Assembly: GCF_035481615.1 (NCBI RefSeq)
Contig: NZ_JAYKOT010000003.1
Coordinates: forward strand, 248,001-312,000
Reading direction: 5' to 3'
Origin: Citroniella saccharovorans
GTDB taxonomy: Bacteria > Bacillota > Clostridia > Tissierellales > Peptoniphilaceae
DNA: 64,000 nucleotides
Positions 24,888 through 33,681 of the stretch are shown one piece after another; the stretch's first letter is position 1; each line of letters opens with the position of its first letter. The notes below the pieces were generated by a model, which made no database searches, was not told the origin of the DNA, and worked only from the letters and a program-made list of their open reading frames with translations. Both the position numbers and the translations under genes were made by a program.

Positions 24888-25960
24888 TGTCAAGAAGAAG
24901 AAAAAGGAAGATTGGTAAGGGAAAGAGAAATAGAATTATTCTTTTAATCTTTTTAACTTTTCTTTTCACCTCACTAACAATAAAATCGGGACTGGTTCCA
25001 AAATTATTTGCAAAGCCCTTGCAAAATGAAAACAAAAATAATACTTCAGATGATAAATCTACATCAACTAATAGTGAAAAGATAGAAAAAGAAGAAAGAG
25101 AAAATAAATTTAAGGAATTAATTGAGAAATCAGCTTTAAGCATAAACAAAAAGCAGATAGAAATAGATAGAGACCTATTAAATAGCAAGGCAGTTTTTAT
25201 TATGGATCCAGAAACTGGTGAGGAAATCTACTCCTTAGAAAAAGACACAGTGCATTTTCCAGCATCACTTACAAAGATTGCGAATGCTATTGTTGCAATA
25301 GAAAATGAGCCATCAAGTGAAAACTTATATGTAATGGGCGAAGAATTAGTAGATAGAATGATTATGGATGATGCTTCTATGGCTGGGTTTTTTGCTGGAG
25401 AGACGCTTTGTTTCAATGATCTATTATATGGAACCATGCTTCCAAGCGGGGGAGAAGCTGCTGTTGCCTTATCTGAAATGGCTTCTGGAAGTGAGGCAAA
25501 TCATGTAAATAGAATGAACGAACTTGTAGAAAAACTAAATTTGAAGCAAACTCACTTTGCTAATACTTCTGGTTTACATGATATAGCAAATTATACTACT
25601 GCCAAAGAAATGGCTGAAATTTTTAGATATTCATTAAAAAATCCAGAATTTAGAGAGCTAATTACTGCTAGTAGTTATACAACTAGCAATACAGAAGAGC
25701 ATCCTGAAGGTATTTATCTTTGTTATTCCTTATTAAATTATCAGTATGAAAATTCAATTGAAAATGCAGAATTTTTGGGTGGCAAAACTGGTTTTACAGA
25801 AGAGGCTAATTTTTGCTTGGCATCACTTGCAAAAGTTTTAGATAAGGAATATATAATAGTTACACTAGATGCAAAAGACAATGAATATACTGGACATCCA
25901 CACTTTGATGACCAGCACTATATTTTAAATAAATTAAAAGAAGCAAGTCTATCTGACTAG
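24887..25960 (+). CDS. D-alanyl-D-alanine carboxypeptidase (S11)
   Basis: This 357-residue penicillin-binding protein of the low-molecular-mass S11 class trims D-Ala from peptidoglycan stem peptides outside the membrane. The N terminus is strongly basic and then has one membrane segment (IILLIFLTFLFTSLTI), followed by an Asn/Ser/Lys-rich linker. The catalytic domain has the SxxK motif SLTK in FPASLTKIANAI. The second motif appears as SGG in LPSGGEAAVALSEM, in place of the usual SGN/SxN. The third is KTGFT in GGKTGFTEEANF. There is no obvious C-terminal amphipathic anchor domain, so the N-terminal segment probably anchors it. It is coupled to the upstream MoaB-like gene. Confidence 0.92.
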   Translation: MSRRRKRKIGKGKRNRIILLIFLTFLFTSLTIKSGLVPKLFAKPLQNENKNNTSDDKSTSTNSEKIEKEERENKFKELIEKSALSINKKQIEIDRDLLNSKAVFIMDPETGEEIYSLEKDTVHFPASLTKIANAIVAIENEPSSENLYVMGEELVDRMIMDDASMAGFFAGETLCFNDLLYGTMLPSGGEAAVALSEMASGSEANHVNRMNELVEKLNLKQTHFANTSGLHDIANYTTAKEMAEIFRYSLKNPEFRELITASSYTTSNTEEHPEGIYLCYSLLNYQYENSIENAEFLGGKTGFTEEANFCLASLAKVLDKEYIIVTLDAKDNEYTGHPHFDDQHYILNKLKEASLSD

Positions 25961-25975
25961 CTTCTTCTTTTTTTG
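25937..25975 (+). terminator. Terminator overlapping the end of the carboxypeptidase gene
   Basis: A 7-bp stem (AAGAAGC with GCTTCTT) has its 5' arm in the last codons and its 3' arm after the stop. A T run follows. Confidence 0.7.
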
Positions 25976-26086
25976 AAAAATGTCATTTCCCTTAATTCTT
26001 CTTTTTGTAATTCTAGTTGATAGCTTAACAATTCTAGCTATGCTTGGGGCATTTTTTAAAAGTTTTATTTTTCTAAAAAGACTCAT
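25949..26086 (-). CDS. Small basic protein downstream of mnmH
   Basis: This 45-residue frame on the minus strand starts at an ATG overlapping the mnmH stop (TAATG). It reads MSLFRKIKLLKNAPSIARIV, then Lys/Arg-rich sequence to KKKKLVR. It runs antisense into the end and terminator of the carboxypeptidase gene. Coupling to mnmH argues for translation. I do not recognise the family and it could be chance. Confidence 0.3.
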   Translation of the reverse strand: MSLFRKIKLLKNAPSIARIVKLSTRITKRRIKGNDIFQKKKKLVR

Positions 26087-27128
26087 TAAACCACCTCACT
26101 ACATATTATACCCTTTTGAACTTTTCTATATATATCTTCAAGTTCACTTAATGAGTATTTATCATCAGAAGAAATTGAGTAGTAAAAATTTTTCTCCTTA
26201 GTAGAATATTTTATATCATAATAATATATTATTAAATTTTTAATAACATCGGTATATTTTTTTTGATCAATTAAGTCCTTATACAGAGAGACTTTTTTAG
26301 AAGATATATATCTATTTAAACTTTCAATAGCTTCTTTAAGTTCATCATCATTATCTTTAACATAGTCATCAAAAATTCTTTTAATCCTAGAGTCTAAAGA
26401 AGAAACAACTTCTATTTTCGTAGACGATAAAAGCTTATCGTAGAGAGCATTTGGAAGGTAAAGACTACCAATCTTCCTAGATTCACCTTCTGTAAAAATA
26501 ATACTACCTGATTTTAAAAGAGATTCGTATAAAAGAGATTCAAACATTTTTTGAGATGGCTGAGGCTTTTCTAAAACTCCTCCTAAGAGTGATCCCTTAT
26601 GATTTGCTAGATTTTCTAAATTTAAAATGCTATATCCTTTTTCTTCAAGCTTTTTTAAAAGTTCGGTTTTTCCAGTTCCAGTATAACCATATAGACTTAT
26701 AAAACTTTTTGAATTAATCAAATCATTTAGATTATTATTAATAAAATTTCTATATGATTTATAGCCGCCTTTAATTTGATATATTGGAAATCCCAAGCTA
26801 GAAAAAAAGACCAACGATAGATTTTGATCTAAACCCACCTCTAGAACAAAAAATATAAATTTTTCTACCTTCATTTTTATATTTTTCAAAAAAGTTCAAA
26901 AAAACTAACTAACTTATCCTTTGCATAAGTTATACCAAGAAGTTTTGCCTTTTCCTTTGAACCTTTCATATACTCTGTTCCAATAATTTTTCTCTCATTT
27001 TCAGTAAAAATTGGAAGATTGATAGATGAGGGTATGGTCATTTCAGTATGTTCTTCTCTTGTCCTAACATCTATATAAATCCTATTTTTTTCCTTTAAAC
27101 TTTCTTCATAAGTAACTATATTTCGCAT
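26086..27128 (-). CDS. mnmH: tRNA 2-selenouridine synthase MnmH/SelU, two frameshifts
   Basis: The enzyme replaces sulfur with selenium in the wobble 2-thiouridine of certain tRNAs, using selenophosphate. The first part (26886-27128) is the rhodanese domain, with YIDVRTREEHTEMTIPSSIN. The second part has GFPIYQIKGGYKSYRNF and the P-loop SLYGYTGTGKTELLKKL. The catalytic CSRGGFRSKSIV segment lies between them in a third frame. Removing one base from the A6 at 26888-26893 and one from the A7 at 26802-26808 gives a continuous protein of about 346 residues, the normal length. Read this way, the rhodanese cysteine is present. The gene implies selenium use in this organism. Confidence 0.85.
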
Positions 27129-27245
27129 CTATAACACCTTTTCTTCATATAAATTATAACCCTAAACGAAAAAATAATAAAGATGCAAATAAAAGTAAAG
27201 TCCCCTAAAAAACTTTATATTAAATAATAATTCTTTTAACAATAA

Positions 27246-27273
27246 TTGACGAAAATAAAAAAATTATTATAAT
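27246..27273 (+). promoter_or_regulatory. Promoter with a long leader before the second CWB2 gene
   Basis: TTGACG (27246-27251), 16-base spacer, TATAAT (27268-27273). The next annotated gene starts about 340 bases downstream. Confidence 0.6.
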
Positions 27274-27297
27274 TATATAATGTAAAATATATATAAT

Positions 27298-27342
27298 TTA
27301 CTTATACTACTTACAGTAATGTTTTCTTATAAGTAATTTTTT
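27298..27342 (+). terminator. Possible attenuator in the CWB2 leader
   Basis: TTACTTATA (27298-27306) pairs with TATAAGTAA (27328-27336), and six T follow. It lies only about 20-60 bases after the predicted transcription start, so it could be an attenuator or the end of a short RNA. The stem is AT-only, so it is weak. Confidence 0.4.
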
Positions 27343-27413
27343 AAGATACTAAAAGCATATAAATAAGAATGATTTATATGTTTTAAGTATAAATTTTATT
27401 CTGGGAGGAGAAA

Positions 27414-27597
27414 GTGAATGTGTTAAATTACAGAAAAAAATTAATGCTTATTTTTTGTAAGACACTTTACATGTTTTAAGTTTAGATAAAGACTGAAAAG
27501 ATTCATAAAAAATGAAGATACTAGACTTGTTATAGATAGTATTTATAATAGCTGGTGGAAAGATAGATTATCAAATATAAGAAATGTAATAGATTAA
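27414..27597 (+). other. Leader region with a possible decayed reading frame
   Basis: A GTG behind GGGAGGAG opens a 22-codon frame (MNVLNYRKKLMLIFCKTLYM). A second open stretch in another frame (27490-27597) ends RLSNIRNVID. The second has protein-like composition (RLVIDSIYNSWWKD) but no start. It may be a decayed gene. The rest of 27129-27618 shows only the promoter and hairpin listed separately. Confidence 0.25.
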
Positions 27598-27618
27598 GAA
27601 ATTTGGAGGAAAATTAAA

Positions 27619-28746
27619 ATGAAATTATCACTTAAAAATATGAGTATTGTATTAGCACTTTTAATATCTATAAATCAAGGTGTATTAGCATCTAATGTAT
27701 TAGATAATGAAAAACCAAATGTAACTGAAACTTATATTAATGAAAGCAATTTGGTAGAAGAAAAAGATGCCAATTTAGATTCTAGCGATAGTAAATCAGT
27801 TGAAGAAGATAAAAATGAGAATAAAAAATATATTGTATCAAGAGTTGAAGGTAGGGACCGCTATGAAACAGCTATTAATGCTTCAAATATGCTAATGAAT
27901 GCTGAAATCGCTGTAATAGCAAGTGGTGAAAATTTTGCTGATGCTCTTTTTGGTGGGCCACTAGCATCTCAGGTTAATGGTCCTATGCTTCTTACTAGCA
28001 AAGATAGTCTTCCAAATGGGCTTTTAGAAAAATTAAAAGAATTAAAAGTAAAAACAATTTATCTTTTAGGGGGAGAAAATTCTATTTCGAAAGATATTGA
28101 GGATGTTTTGACTAAAAATGGTTATGGTACTATAAGACTTAGCGGAGATGATAGATTTGATACAGCTTCTAAAATCAACTACACAGCCGGCCTTTTAAGA
28201 GGTAGCCGTGTTTTAGGAGACACTACTTGCCTTTTTGCAAATCCTTTTAAATTTGCAGATGCTCTTACAGCTGCACCATTAGGATATTTAATGGAACATA
28301 GTGGTATTGCATCTAGATTTTTTCCTTATGATGCAAATTCAAATAATGTGAGAGATATGGATATTGTAGTAGGGGGACAGGATTCTATTCCAAAAGGGGA
28401 AGAAAAAGAAAGAATTGAAGGAAAAGATAGATTTGAAACTGCTATTAAAATAGCTGAAAGATATAAAGAAATATTGGAGAATAAAAAAGAAATAAAATTA
28501 TCTAGACTTATTCTAGTAAATGCTTTAAATTATCCAGATGCTCTAGCTGCTGCTCCAATAGCAACTAGCGAAAATGCAGTTATTTTACTAACTAATCCTA
28601 ATAAATTAAATGAAGATGTTAAGAAATTTATTTTAAATAACGATATAGAAGTTGTCACTATTTTAGGTGGAGAAAGTTCTATATCTAAAGAAGTTGAAGA
28701 AGAAGTTAAGTCAATTAAACCTCTTAGCTTTGAAGCTACTAAATAA
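27619..28746 (+). CDS. Secreted cell wall-binding repeat (CWB2) protein
   Basis: This 375-residue exported protein has a signal peptide (residues 1-24, ending GVLA). An acidic Asp/Glu/Asn/Ser-rich linker runs to about residue 73. Three CWB2 modules follow, starting at RVEGRDRYETAI, RLSGDDRFDTAS and RIEGKDRFETAI. The repeats carry IASGENFADALFGGPLAS, LLGGENSISKDI, NALNYPDALAAAPIA and ILGGESSISKEV. As in the other copy of this family at 5570, the middle module is less conserved. It has no other domain, so the function beyond wall binding is unknown. GGAGG precedes the start, and a terminator follows. Confidence 0.88.
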   Translation: MKLSLKNMSIVLALLISINQGVLASNVLDNEKPNVTETYINESNLVEEKDANLDSSDSKSVEEDKNENKKYIVSRVEGRDRYETAINASNMLMNAEIAVIASGENFADALFGGPLASQVNGPMLLTSKDSLPNGLLEKLKELKVKTIYLLGGENSISKDIEDVLTKNGYGTIRLSGDDRFDTASKINYTAGLLRGSRVLGDTTCLFANPFKFADALTAAPLGYLMEHSGIASRFFPYDANSNNVRDMDIVVGGQDSIPKGEEKERIEGKDRFETAIKIAERYKEILENKKEIKLSRLILVNALNYPDALAAAPIATSENAVILLTNPNKLNEDVKKFILNNDIEVVTILGGESSISKEVEEEVKSIKPLSFEATK

Positions 28747-28755
28747 AATTTTATT

Positions 28756-28793
28756 TTTCCCTAGCTATTAAATTTATAGCTGGGGAAATTTTT
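28756..28793 (+). terminator. Terminator after the second CWB2 gene
   Basis: TTTCCCTAGCTAT (28756-28768) pairs with ATAGCTGGGGAAA (28776-28788) with one T-G pair. A T run follows. Confidence 0.88.
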
Positions 28794-28825
28794 ATAAATA
28801 ATTCTAAATAAATTTATAGGAATTC

Positions 28826-28854
28826 TTGCATTTAAAAAAATCTAAGAGTATAAT
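28826..28854 (+). promoter_or_regulatory. Promoter of the uracil permease gene
   Basis: TTGCAT (28826-28831), 17-base spacer, TATAAT (28849-28854). Its position shows that the true start codon is downstream, at 28886. Confidence 0.8.
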
Positions 28855-28885
28855 AGAAAAGATAAAAAATTTTAAGGAGGACGGA

Positions 28886-30127
28886 ATGAAAGAGAACACG
28901 AATGCTAATACATCTATTTCGAAAATGATTATTCTTGGACTTCAGCATTTAATTGCAATGTTTGGAGCAACTGTTTTAGTTCCTATACTTACAGGACTTC
29001 CTATTACTGTTGCCCTACTATCAGCTGGTATTGGAACTTTAATTTTTCACTTTGTAACCGATAAAAAGGTTCCAGTATTTTTAGGTTCTTCATTTGCTTT
29101 TATTCCTGTTATCTTACAGGTTAAAGAAATGTACAATGGAGATCTTGCTTATGCAACTGGTGGTATATTTTTTGCTGGATTAATTTATGTGGCATTTTCA
29201 TTTATTATTAAAAAAATCGGTGTAGAAAAAATTGATAAGTTTTTACCTGCTAGGGTAATAGGGCCTATGATTATAGTCGTTGGACTAAATTTAATTCCTA
29301 CAGCACTCAATATGGCTATGGGAAATATTTATATAGCCTTATTTACCCTTTTAGTTTGTCTATTTATAACTAAATTTACAAAAGGTTTTATAAGACAGCT
29401 TTCAATTCTAATAGCTGTATCAAGCGGATATATTGTTTCGCTTTTAACTAATAATGTAGATACTAGTTTAATCACAGAGGCAAAATTATTTACTTTACCA
29501 CCAGTTTTCTTACCTAAGTTTGACCTTGGAGCAATTCTTACTATCTGTCCAATTGTCATAGCTGTTTTTATGGAACACCTAGGAGATATAAAAACAAATG
29601 GACAAGTTGTTGGAAAGGACTTTATAAAAGATCCAGGTTTAAATAGAACTTTACTTGGAGATGGACTTGCAACTTCTGTAGCAAGTTTACTCGGAGGACC
29701 AGCTAATACTACTTATGGTGAAAATACTGCTGTTTTAGCTATAACCAAAAATTTTGATACAAGGATTTTAAGACTTGCTGCTGTCTTTGCAATTATACTT
29801 TCTTTCTTTGGTAAGCTAGGAGGAGTTATGCAGTCTATACCCACATTTGTAATGGGCGGAATTTCTCTTATATTATTTTCAATGATAGCTCTTGTTGGAG
29901 TTAAAACAATAAAGACAAATAAGGTTAAATTTAATTTTCAAAATATTTTAATAATGGCTAGTATACTTTTTCTTGGATTTTTTGGATCCTATATTGAAAA
30001 AAAATTCGGAATTGTTTTGGGAATTACAATAAACGAAGCTGTTGCGATAAAAGGACTTTCATTTGCAGCTCTAGTTGGAATTATTTTAAATGCTATTGTA
30101 ACTAAAATTGAAGAAAAAGAAAAATAA
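28886..30127 (+). CDS. Uracil/xanthine permease (NCS2 family)
   Basis: This 413-residue integral membrane transporter of the NCS2 family has about 12 to 14 hydrophobic segments. Family motifs are LGLQHLIAMFGATVLVPILT near the N terminus and FLGSSFAFIPVI. The QH-type and NAT signature region around MEHLGDIKTNGQVVGKDF and GGPANTTYGENTAVLAIT matches UraA-type uracil permeases. It probably imports uracil with protons. The ATG at 28886 follows AAGGAGGACGG; an in-frame start at 28826 lies in the promoter and is rejected. There is no pyr gene nearby, and it is a single-gene unit. Confidence 0.93.
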   Translation: MKENTNANTSISKMIILGLQHLIAMFGATVLVPILTGLPITVALLSAGIGTLIFHFVTDKKVPVFLGSSFAFIPVILQVKEMYNGDLAYATGGIFFAGLIYVAFSFIIKKIGVEKIDKFLPARVIGPMIIVVGLNLIPTALNMAMGNIYIALFTLLVCLFITKFTKGFIRQLSILIAVSSGYIVSLLTNNVDTSLITEAKLFTLPPVFLPKFDLGAILTICPIVIAVFMEHLGDIKTNGQVVGKDFIKDPGLNRTLLGDGLATSVASLLGGPANTTYGENTAVLAITKNFDTRILRLAAVFAIILSFFGKLGGVMQSIPTFVMGGISLILFSMIALVGVKTIKTNKVKFNFQNILIMASILFLGFFGSYIEKKFGIVLGITINEAVAIKGLSFAALVGIILNAIVTKIEEKEK

Positions 30128-30150
30128 ATTAGATTAAATGTTTAGAAAGA

Positions 30151-30189
30151 AAAAAGGAGTTAGACTATAAAAGTCTAACTCCTTTTTTT
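30151..30189. terminator. Bidirectional terminator between uracil permease and brnQ
   Basis: AAAAAGGAGTTAGACT (30151-30166) pairs perfectly with AGTCTAACTCCTTTTT (30172-30187). Runs of A and T flank both sides, and the brnQ stop codon lies at its edge. Confidence 0.95.
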
Positions 30190-31531
30190 ATACAGTTTCA
30201 AAACTTTCAGTTTTTTTAGATTTATAGATGAATAAGCCAATTATTCCAAGAAGTATTGCAGGAATTAGCCAGCCAAATCCAGTTGAAGCAAGGGGGAATT
30301 TCTTTAAAAATTCATTTGATACTGCTGATATTTCAACAAACATTGCTCCAAGTCTTTCTCCTAAAATCTTAGTAACTGGTTTTTTTATAGTTTCTAAGGC
30401 TTCTATAATTCCCCAAAGAAGAGTAAATGATAAACTTCCTACATAAAAGCCCTTATTTAAATATTTATCAAAAAAGCTAATTATTATTAAATTTAAGGTC
30501 ATCGGATAAAAAATAGTTAGTAGTGGAACAGCTATTGCAACTATTGTTTCAACGCCTAATACTGACATGATACAGGAAAATGCAACGCAAATAATAACTA
30601 GAGTTTTATAGGAAACTTTTCCTTCAAAAGTTTCTGAGAAAAATTCTCCGAATGTAGCAGTTAGTCCAATAGATGTTGTAAGGCAGGCAAGCATAACAGC
30701 AAGTCCTAAAACTATAGATCCTAAATTTCCAAGCAAATTTTTTGCAATAAGATTTAAAAGCTCAACTCTTGAAACATCTGGGCTAGCAATTGTACCAGCA
30801 GTTGAACCTATATATACAAATCCGCCATAAACTATAGCAAGACCAACTAATGCAACTAGTCCAACGCCCTTACAAGTTTTATAAAGTTCTTTTTTATCAG
30901 TTATTCCATGGCTTTTTAAACCATTTACAACAACTACAGCCATAACAACGGACCCTAAGGCATCCATAGTTTGGTATCCGCCTACGAATCCATTTTTAAT
31001 ATTTTCTGTAAGACCTGTATTTATTGCAGGACCAATAGGTGAAACAATAGATTTAACTAGCATAGTAAGTAAAATAACTAAAAGTAGAGGCGTAAGAATA
31101 TTTCCAATTTTATCTATTACTCCACTAGGTGATAAAACAAAATAAAGTGTTATGGAAAAAAATATAATGCTAGTTATAAAAGGGTTGATATTTCCAAAAA
31201 TTGGTACAACGCTCATTTCATGGGTTGTAGCTGCAGTTCTAGGTATAGCTAAAAGTGGCCCAATTGAAAGAGTTATTAGAGCACCATATATGTTTGGAAA
31301 GTGTTTACCTAAAGGTTTACATAGGTTTTGAATAGTTCCTCCAGCTTTTGCAGAAGCTAGTGTTCCTAGAATAGGAAAACATACTCCAGTTACCATAAAA
31401 CCAAGCATGGCATAAAACCATTTATCTCCATTTTGAAAACCAATTGTTGGTGGGAAAATTAGGTTTCCTGCGCCAAAAAACATTGCAAATAATGCAAAGC
31501 CAGCAGTAAAAATTAATTTTTTATTCTTCAA
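30188..31531 (-). CDS. brnQ: Branched-chain amino acid transporter BrnQ
   Basis: This 447-residue membrane transporter of the LIVCS family imports Leu, Ile or Val with a cation. The N-terminal signature is FALFAMFFGAGNLIFPPTIG. ALGSVVMAVVVVNGLK and LGLAVMLACLTTSIGLTA are further family segments, and about 12 hydrophobic stretches are visible. Minus-strand GGAGGAG precedes the start. It is divergent from the DUF4015 gene and convergent with the uracil permease. The 167-base upstream region shows no T-box or other leader RNA. Confidence 0.95.
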   Translation of the reverse strand: MKNKKLIFTAGFALFAMFFGAGNLIFPPTIGFQNGDKWFYAMLGFMVTGVCFPILGTLASAKAGGTIQNLCKPLGKHFPNIYGALITLSIGPLLAIPRTAATTHEMSVVPIFGNINPFITSIIFFSITLYFVLSPSGVIDKIGNILTPLLLVILLTMLVKSIVSPIGPAINTGLTENIKNGFVGGYQTMDALGSVVMAVVVVNGLKSHGITDKKELYKTCKGVGLVALVGLAIVYGGFVYIGSTAGTIASPDVSRVELLNLIAKNLLGNLGSIVLGLAVMLACLTTSIGLTATFGEFFSETFEGKVSYKTLVIICVAFSCIMSVLGVETIVAIAVPLLTIFYPMTLNLIIISFFDKYLNKGFYVGSLSFTLLWGIIEALETIKKPVTKILGERLGAMFVEISAVSNEFLKKFPLASTGFGWLIPAILLGIIGLFIYKSKKTESFETV

Positions 31532-31636
31532 GTTATCTCCTCCAAATTTATGATATCCATATTATATCAAAAAAAAGATTACTTTACAATGGTAAATAAA
31601 TATTTAAAAGAAAATTATTTTCAAAAAAATAAAAAT

Positions 31637-31665
31637 TTGAGGAAATTAATACTTTATAGTATAAT
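31637..31665 (+). promoter_or_regulatory. Promoter of the DUF4015 gene
   Basis: TTGAGG (31637-31642), 17-base spacer, TATAAT (31660-31665), 33 bases before the start codon. Confidence 0.75.
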
Positions 31666-31698
31666 TAACTCATTAAAATATATATTACAAGTGAGGAA

Positions 31699-33624
31699 AT
31701 GATTTTGAAAGATAACTATAGAAAACAAAAAAGGAAGAGAAAAGCACTAAAAGTTAATATAATAGCCAGTCTTATACTTATTATTTTCATTAGTTTAGTC
31801 GTGGCGATAGGAAATCTAGTATTTAACAAATCTGATTTTGAAGCAGATAAAGATAACAAAACAAAGATAGCTGATAATAAAAATAATAAAGAAAATAAAG
31901 ATCTTAATGAAGAAGGGAAAAAAGATCCTGAGGAAAAACCTGAGCTTTCAGAAAAGGATAGGGAAAAATTAGAAGCTGAAAGAAAAGAAAAATACAAAGA
32001 ATTTTATGTTCCTCTGCCAAAAGAAAATTTGAAGAGAGAGGATAAAAAGGTTAAAGGTCTTTATGTAACTCAAACCACTGCCTCTTATAATTTTAGTGAA
32101 GATAATATAAAGCTTTATGAGTCATACATAAAAGCTTTAAATGAAGGTGGAGATACTTCTTCTATAGATGTATCTCAAGTGAATAATCTTGAAAAAATTC
32201 TTGCGATTTGTAACGAAACTGAAATAAATGCACTTGTAATTGATATTAAATCGGATGATGGATATATAACTTGGAGTAGTGATGTAGAGGTAGTTAATAA
32301 TTTGGAAACTGCTATTCCTGCAAGGGATGATAATTTCAAAGCACTTTTAGAATATATGAAAGCTCATGATATTTATCCTATAGCTAGGATTGTAGCTTTT
32401 AAAGACTATAAACTTCCTGAACTTTTACCAGAGCATGCTATGCAGCTTAATGAAGGAGGAGTCTATAGGGATGATCAGGGAATGGGCTGGGTAAACCAAT
32501 ATGATCCATATATCTGGTCCTATGTTTTAGCTGTTTCAAAGGAAGCTGCTCTTAGAGGATTTAAGGAAATTCACTTTGATTATGTAAGATTTCCAGACAA
32601 TGCCGCCCACTACAATGAAATTGTAAACTTCAAGGGTAGGGATGGCAAAAGAAAAGATGATAATATAAAAGACTTTTTAGACTACGCAAAAGGCGAGCTA
32701 GAACCTTATGGAGTTAATGTTGGAGCGGCAGTTTTTGGTATTATTACTAGAAGCTGGCAAGATTATCCTGAAGACATAGGTCAAACTTGGATAAAGATTT
32801 CATCAAAAGCAGACTTAATTTCTCCAATGATTTATCCTTCTCATTATTCAACTGGTTGGTATGGTTATGACTATCCAGATGCAAACCCTTATGGCGTATT
32901 TTACCACGCTCTAAGAGAGGCTCTTTTAAAAAATTCTGCACTTAAATCTAGCGCAAAAATTAGACCTTGGATCCAAGGTTTTACTGCTCCATGGGTAGAT
33001 GGATATATAGAATATACGCCTGAAGTTATAGCTGAGCAGGTTAAGGCAGGTGTTGAGCTTGGAATTGATGAGTATTTGGTATGGAATGCTGTAAATGAAT
33101 ATGATCCAAAAACTTTTATTGAAACTACAAAATTTAGTCAAAATAAGCTTCTCGATCCAAATAATTTGCCAGAGTATACTCAAACCAATATTGATAGTGA
33201 GAGAAATAATGAAAAACCAAGCGTTTTAGATAAAATTGGAAATAGCCCTTATCAAGTTATTTCAGATTATTTTTTCAATATCAATGGAGGCTACTTAGAC
33301 AAAGTTTTCCTTTATACAGCTAAAAATAGGAGAGAGGAAACTTATGAAGAGTTTGAAAAAAACTTTTTAGCAAAAGGAATTGTTTTAAAGGACTGGAGAG
33401 TTTTAGGAGTAGAAAAAGTTGATGGTGGATATAATTTTAAAGTTTCTCTTTCTGACTCAGAGGGCGAAGGTTCAGTTTTCAAAGAATCTACTATAAAAGT
33501 TATTTTGGAAGATTCAATATTTAAAGTAGATAGTAATAGTTTAGAAATTGGTAGTAGTAGTAACTCTTCAGAAACTGATGCTACTAGCTCTGAAAATAGT
33601 GCTAGTGAAAGTACTAGCAATTAA
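31699..33624 (+). CDS. Putative glycoside hydrolase, DUF4015 family, membrane-anchored
   Basis: This 641-residue surface protein has a basic N terminus and one membrane segment (IIASLILIIFISLVVAIG). A Lys/Glu/Asp-rich spacer extends to about residue 115. A DUF4015 (PF13200, putative glycosyl hydrolase, TIM-barrel) domain follows from VKGLYVTQTTASYNF. Within it are ALVIDIKSDDGYITW, EIHFDYVRFPDN and ISPMIYPSHYSTGWYG, typical of the family, with acidic residues as likely catalysts. A further C-terminal region of about 130 residues ends in a Ser/Thr/Glu-rich tail. It probably acts on cell-wall or surface polysaccharide; the substrate is unknown. Confidence 0.88.
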   Translation: MILKDNYRKQKRKRKALKVNIIASLILIIFISLVVAIGNLVFNKSDFEADKDNKTKIADNKNNKENKDLNEEGKKDPEEKPELSEKDREKLEAERKEKYKEFYVPLPKENLKREDKKVKGLYVTQTTASYNFSEDNIKLYESYIKALNEGGDTSSIDVSQVNNLEKILAICNETEINALVIDIKSDDGYITWSSDVEVVNNLETAIPARDDNFKALLEYMKAHDIYPIARIVAFKDYKLPELLPEHAMQLNEGGVYRDDQGMGWVNQYDPYIWSYVLAVSKEAALRGFKEIHFDYVRFPDNAAHYNEIVNFKGRDGKRKDDNIKDFLDYAKGELEPYGVNVGAAVFGIITRSWQDYPEDIGQTWIKISSKADLISPMIYPSHYSTGWYGYDYPDANPYGVFYHALREALLKNSALKSSAKIRPWIQGFTAPWVDGYIEYTPEVIAEQVKAGVELGIDEYLVWNAVNEYDPKTFIETTKFSQNKLLDPNNLPEYTQTNIDSERNNEKPSVLDKIGNSPYQVISDYFFNINGGYLDKVFLYTAKNRREETYEEFEKNFLAKGIVLKDWRVLGVEKVDGGYNFKVSLSDSEGEGSVFKESTIKVILEDSIFKVDSNSLEIGSSSNSSETDATSSENSASESTSN

Positions 33625-33635
33625 TAATTACAATG

Positions 33636-33664
33636 GAGGTTTAGATTTTCTAAGCCTCTTTTTT
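33636..33664 (+). terminator. Terminator after the DUF4015 gene
   Basis: GAGGTTTAG (33636-33644) pairs with CTAAGCCTC (33650-33658), followed by a T run. Confidence 0.85.
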
Positions 33665-33681
33665 AAAAAAGGAGAATATTT

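Noticed and set aside
25980..26201. Hydrophobic plus-strand frame after the carboxypeptidase
   Set aside because: It is antisense to the end of mnmH, has no ribosome binding site and follows a terminator.
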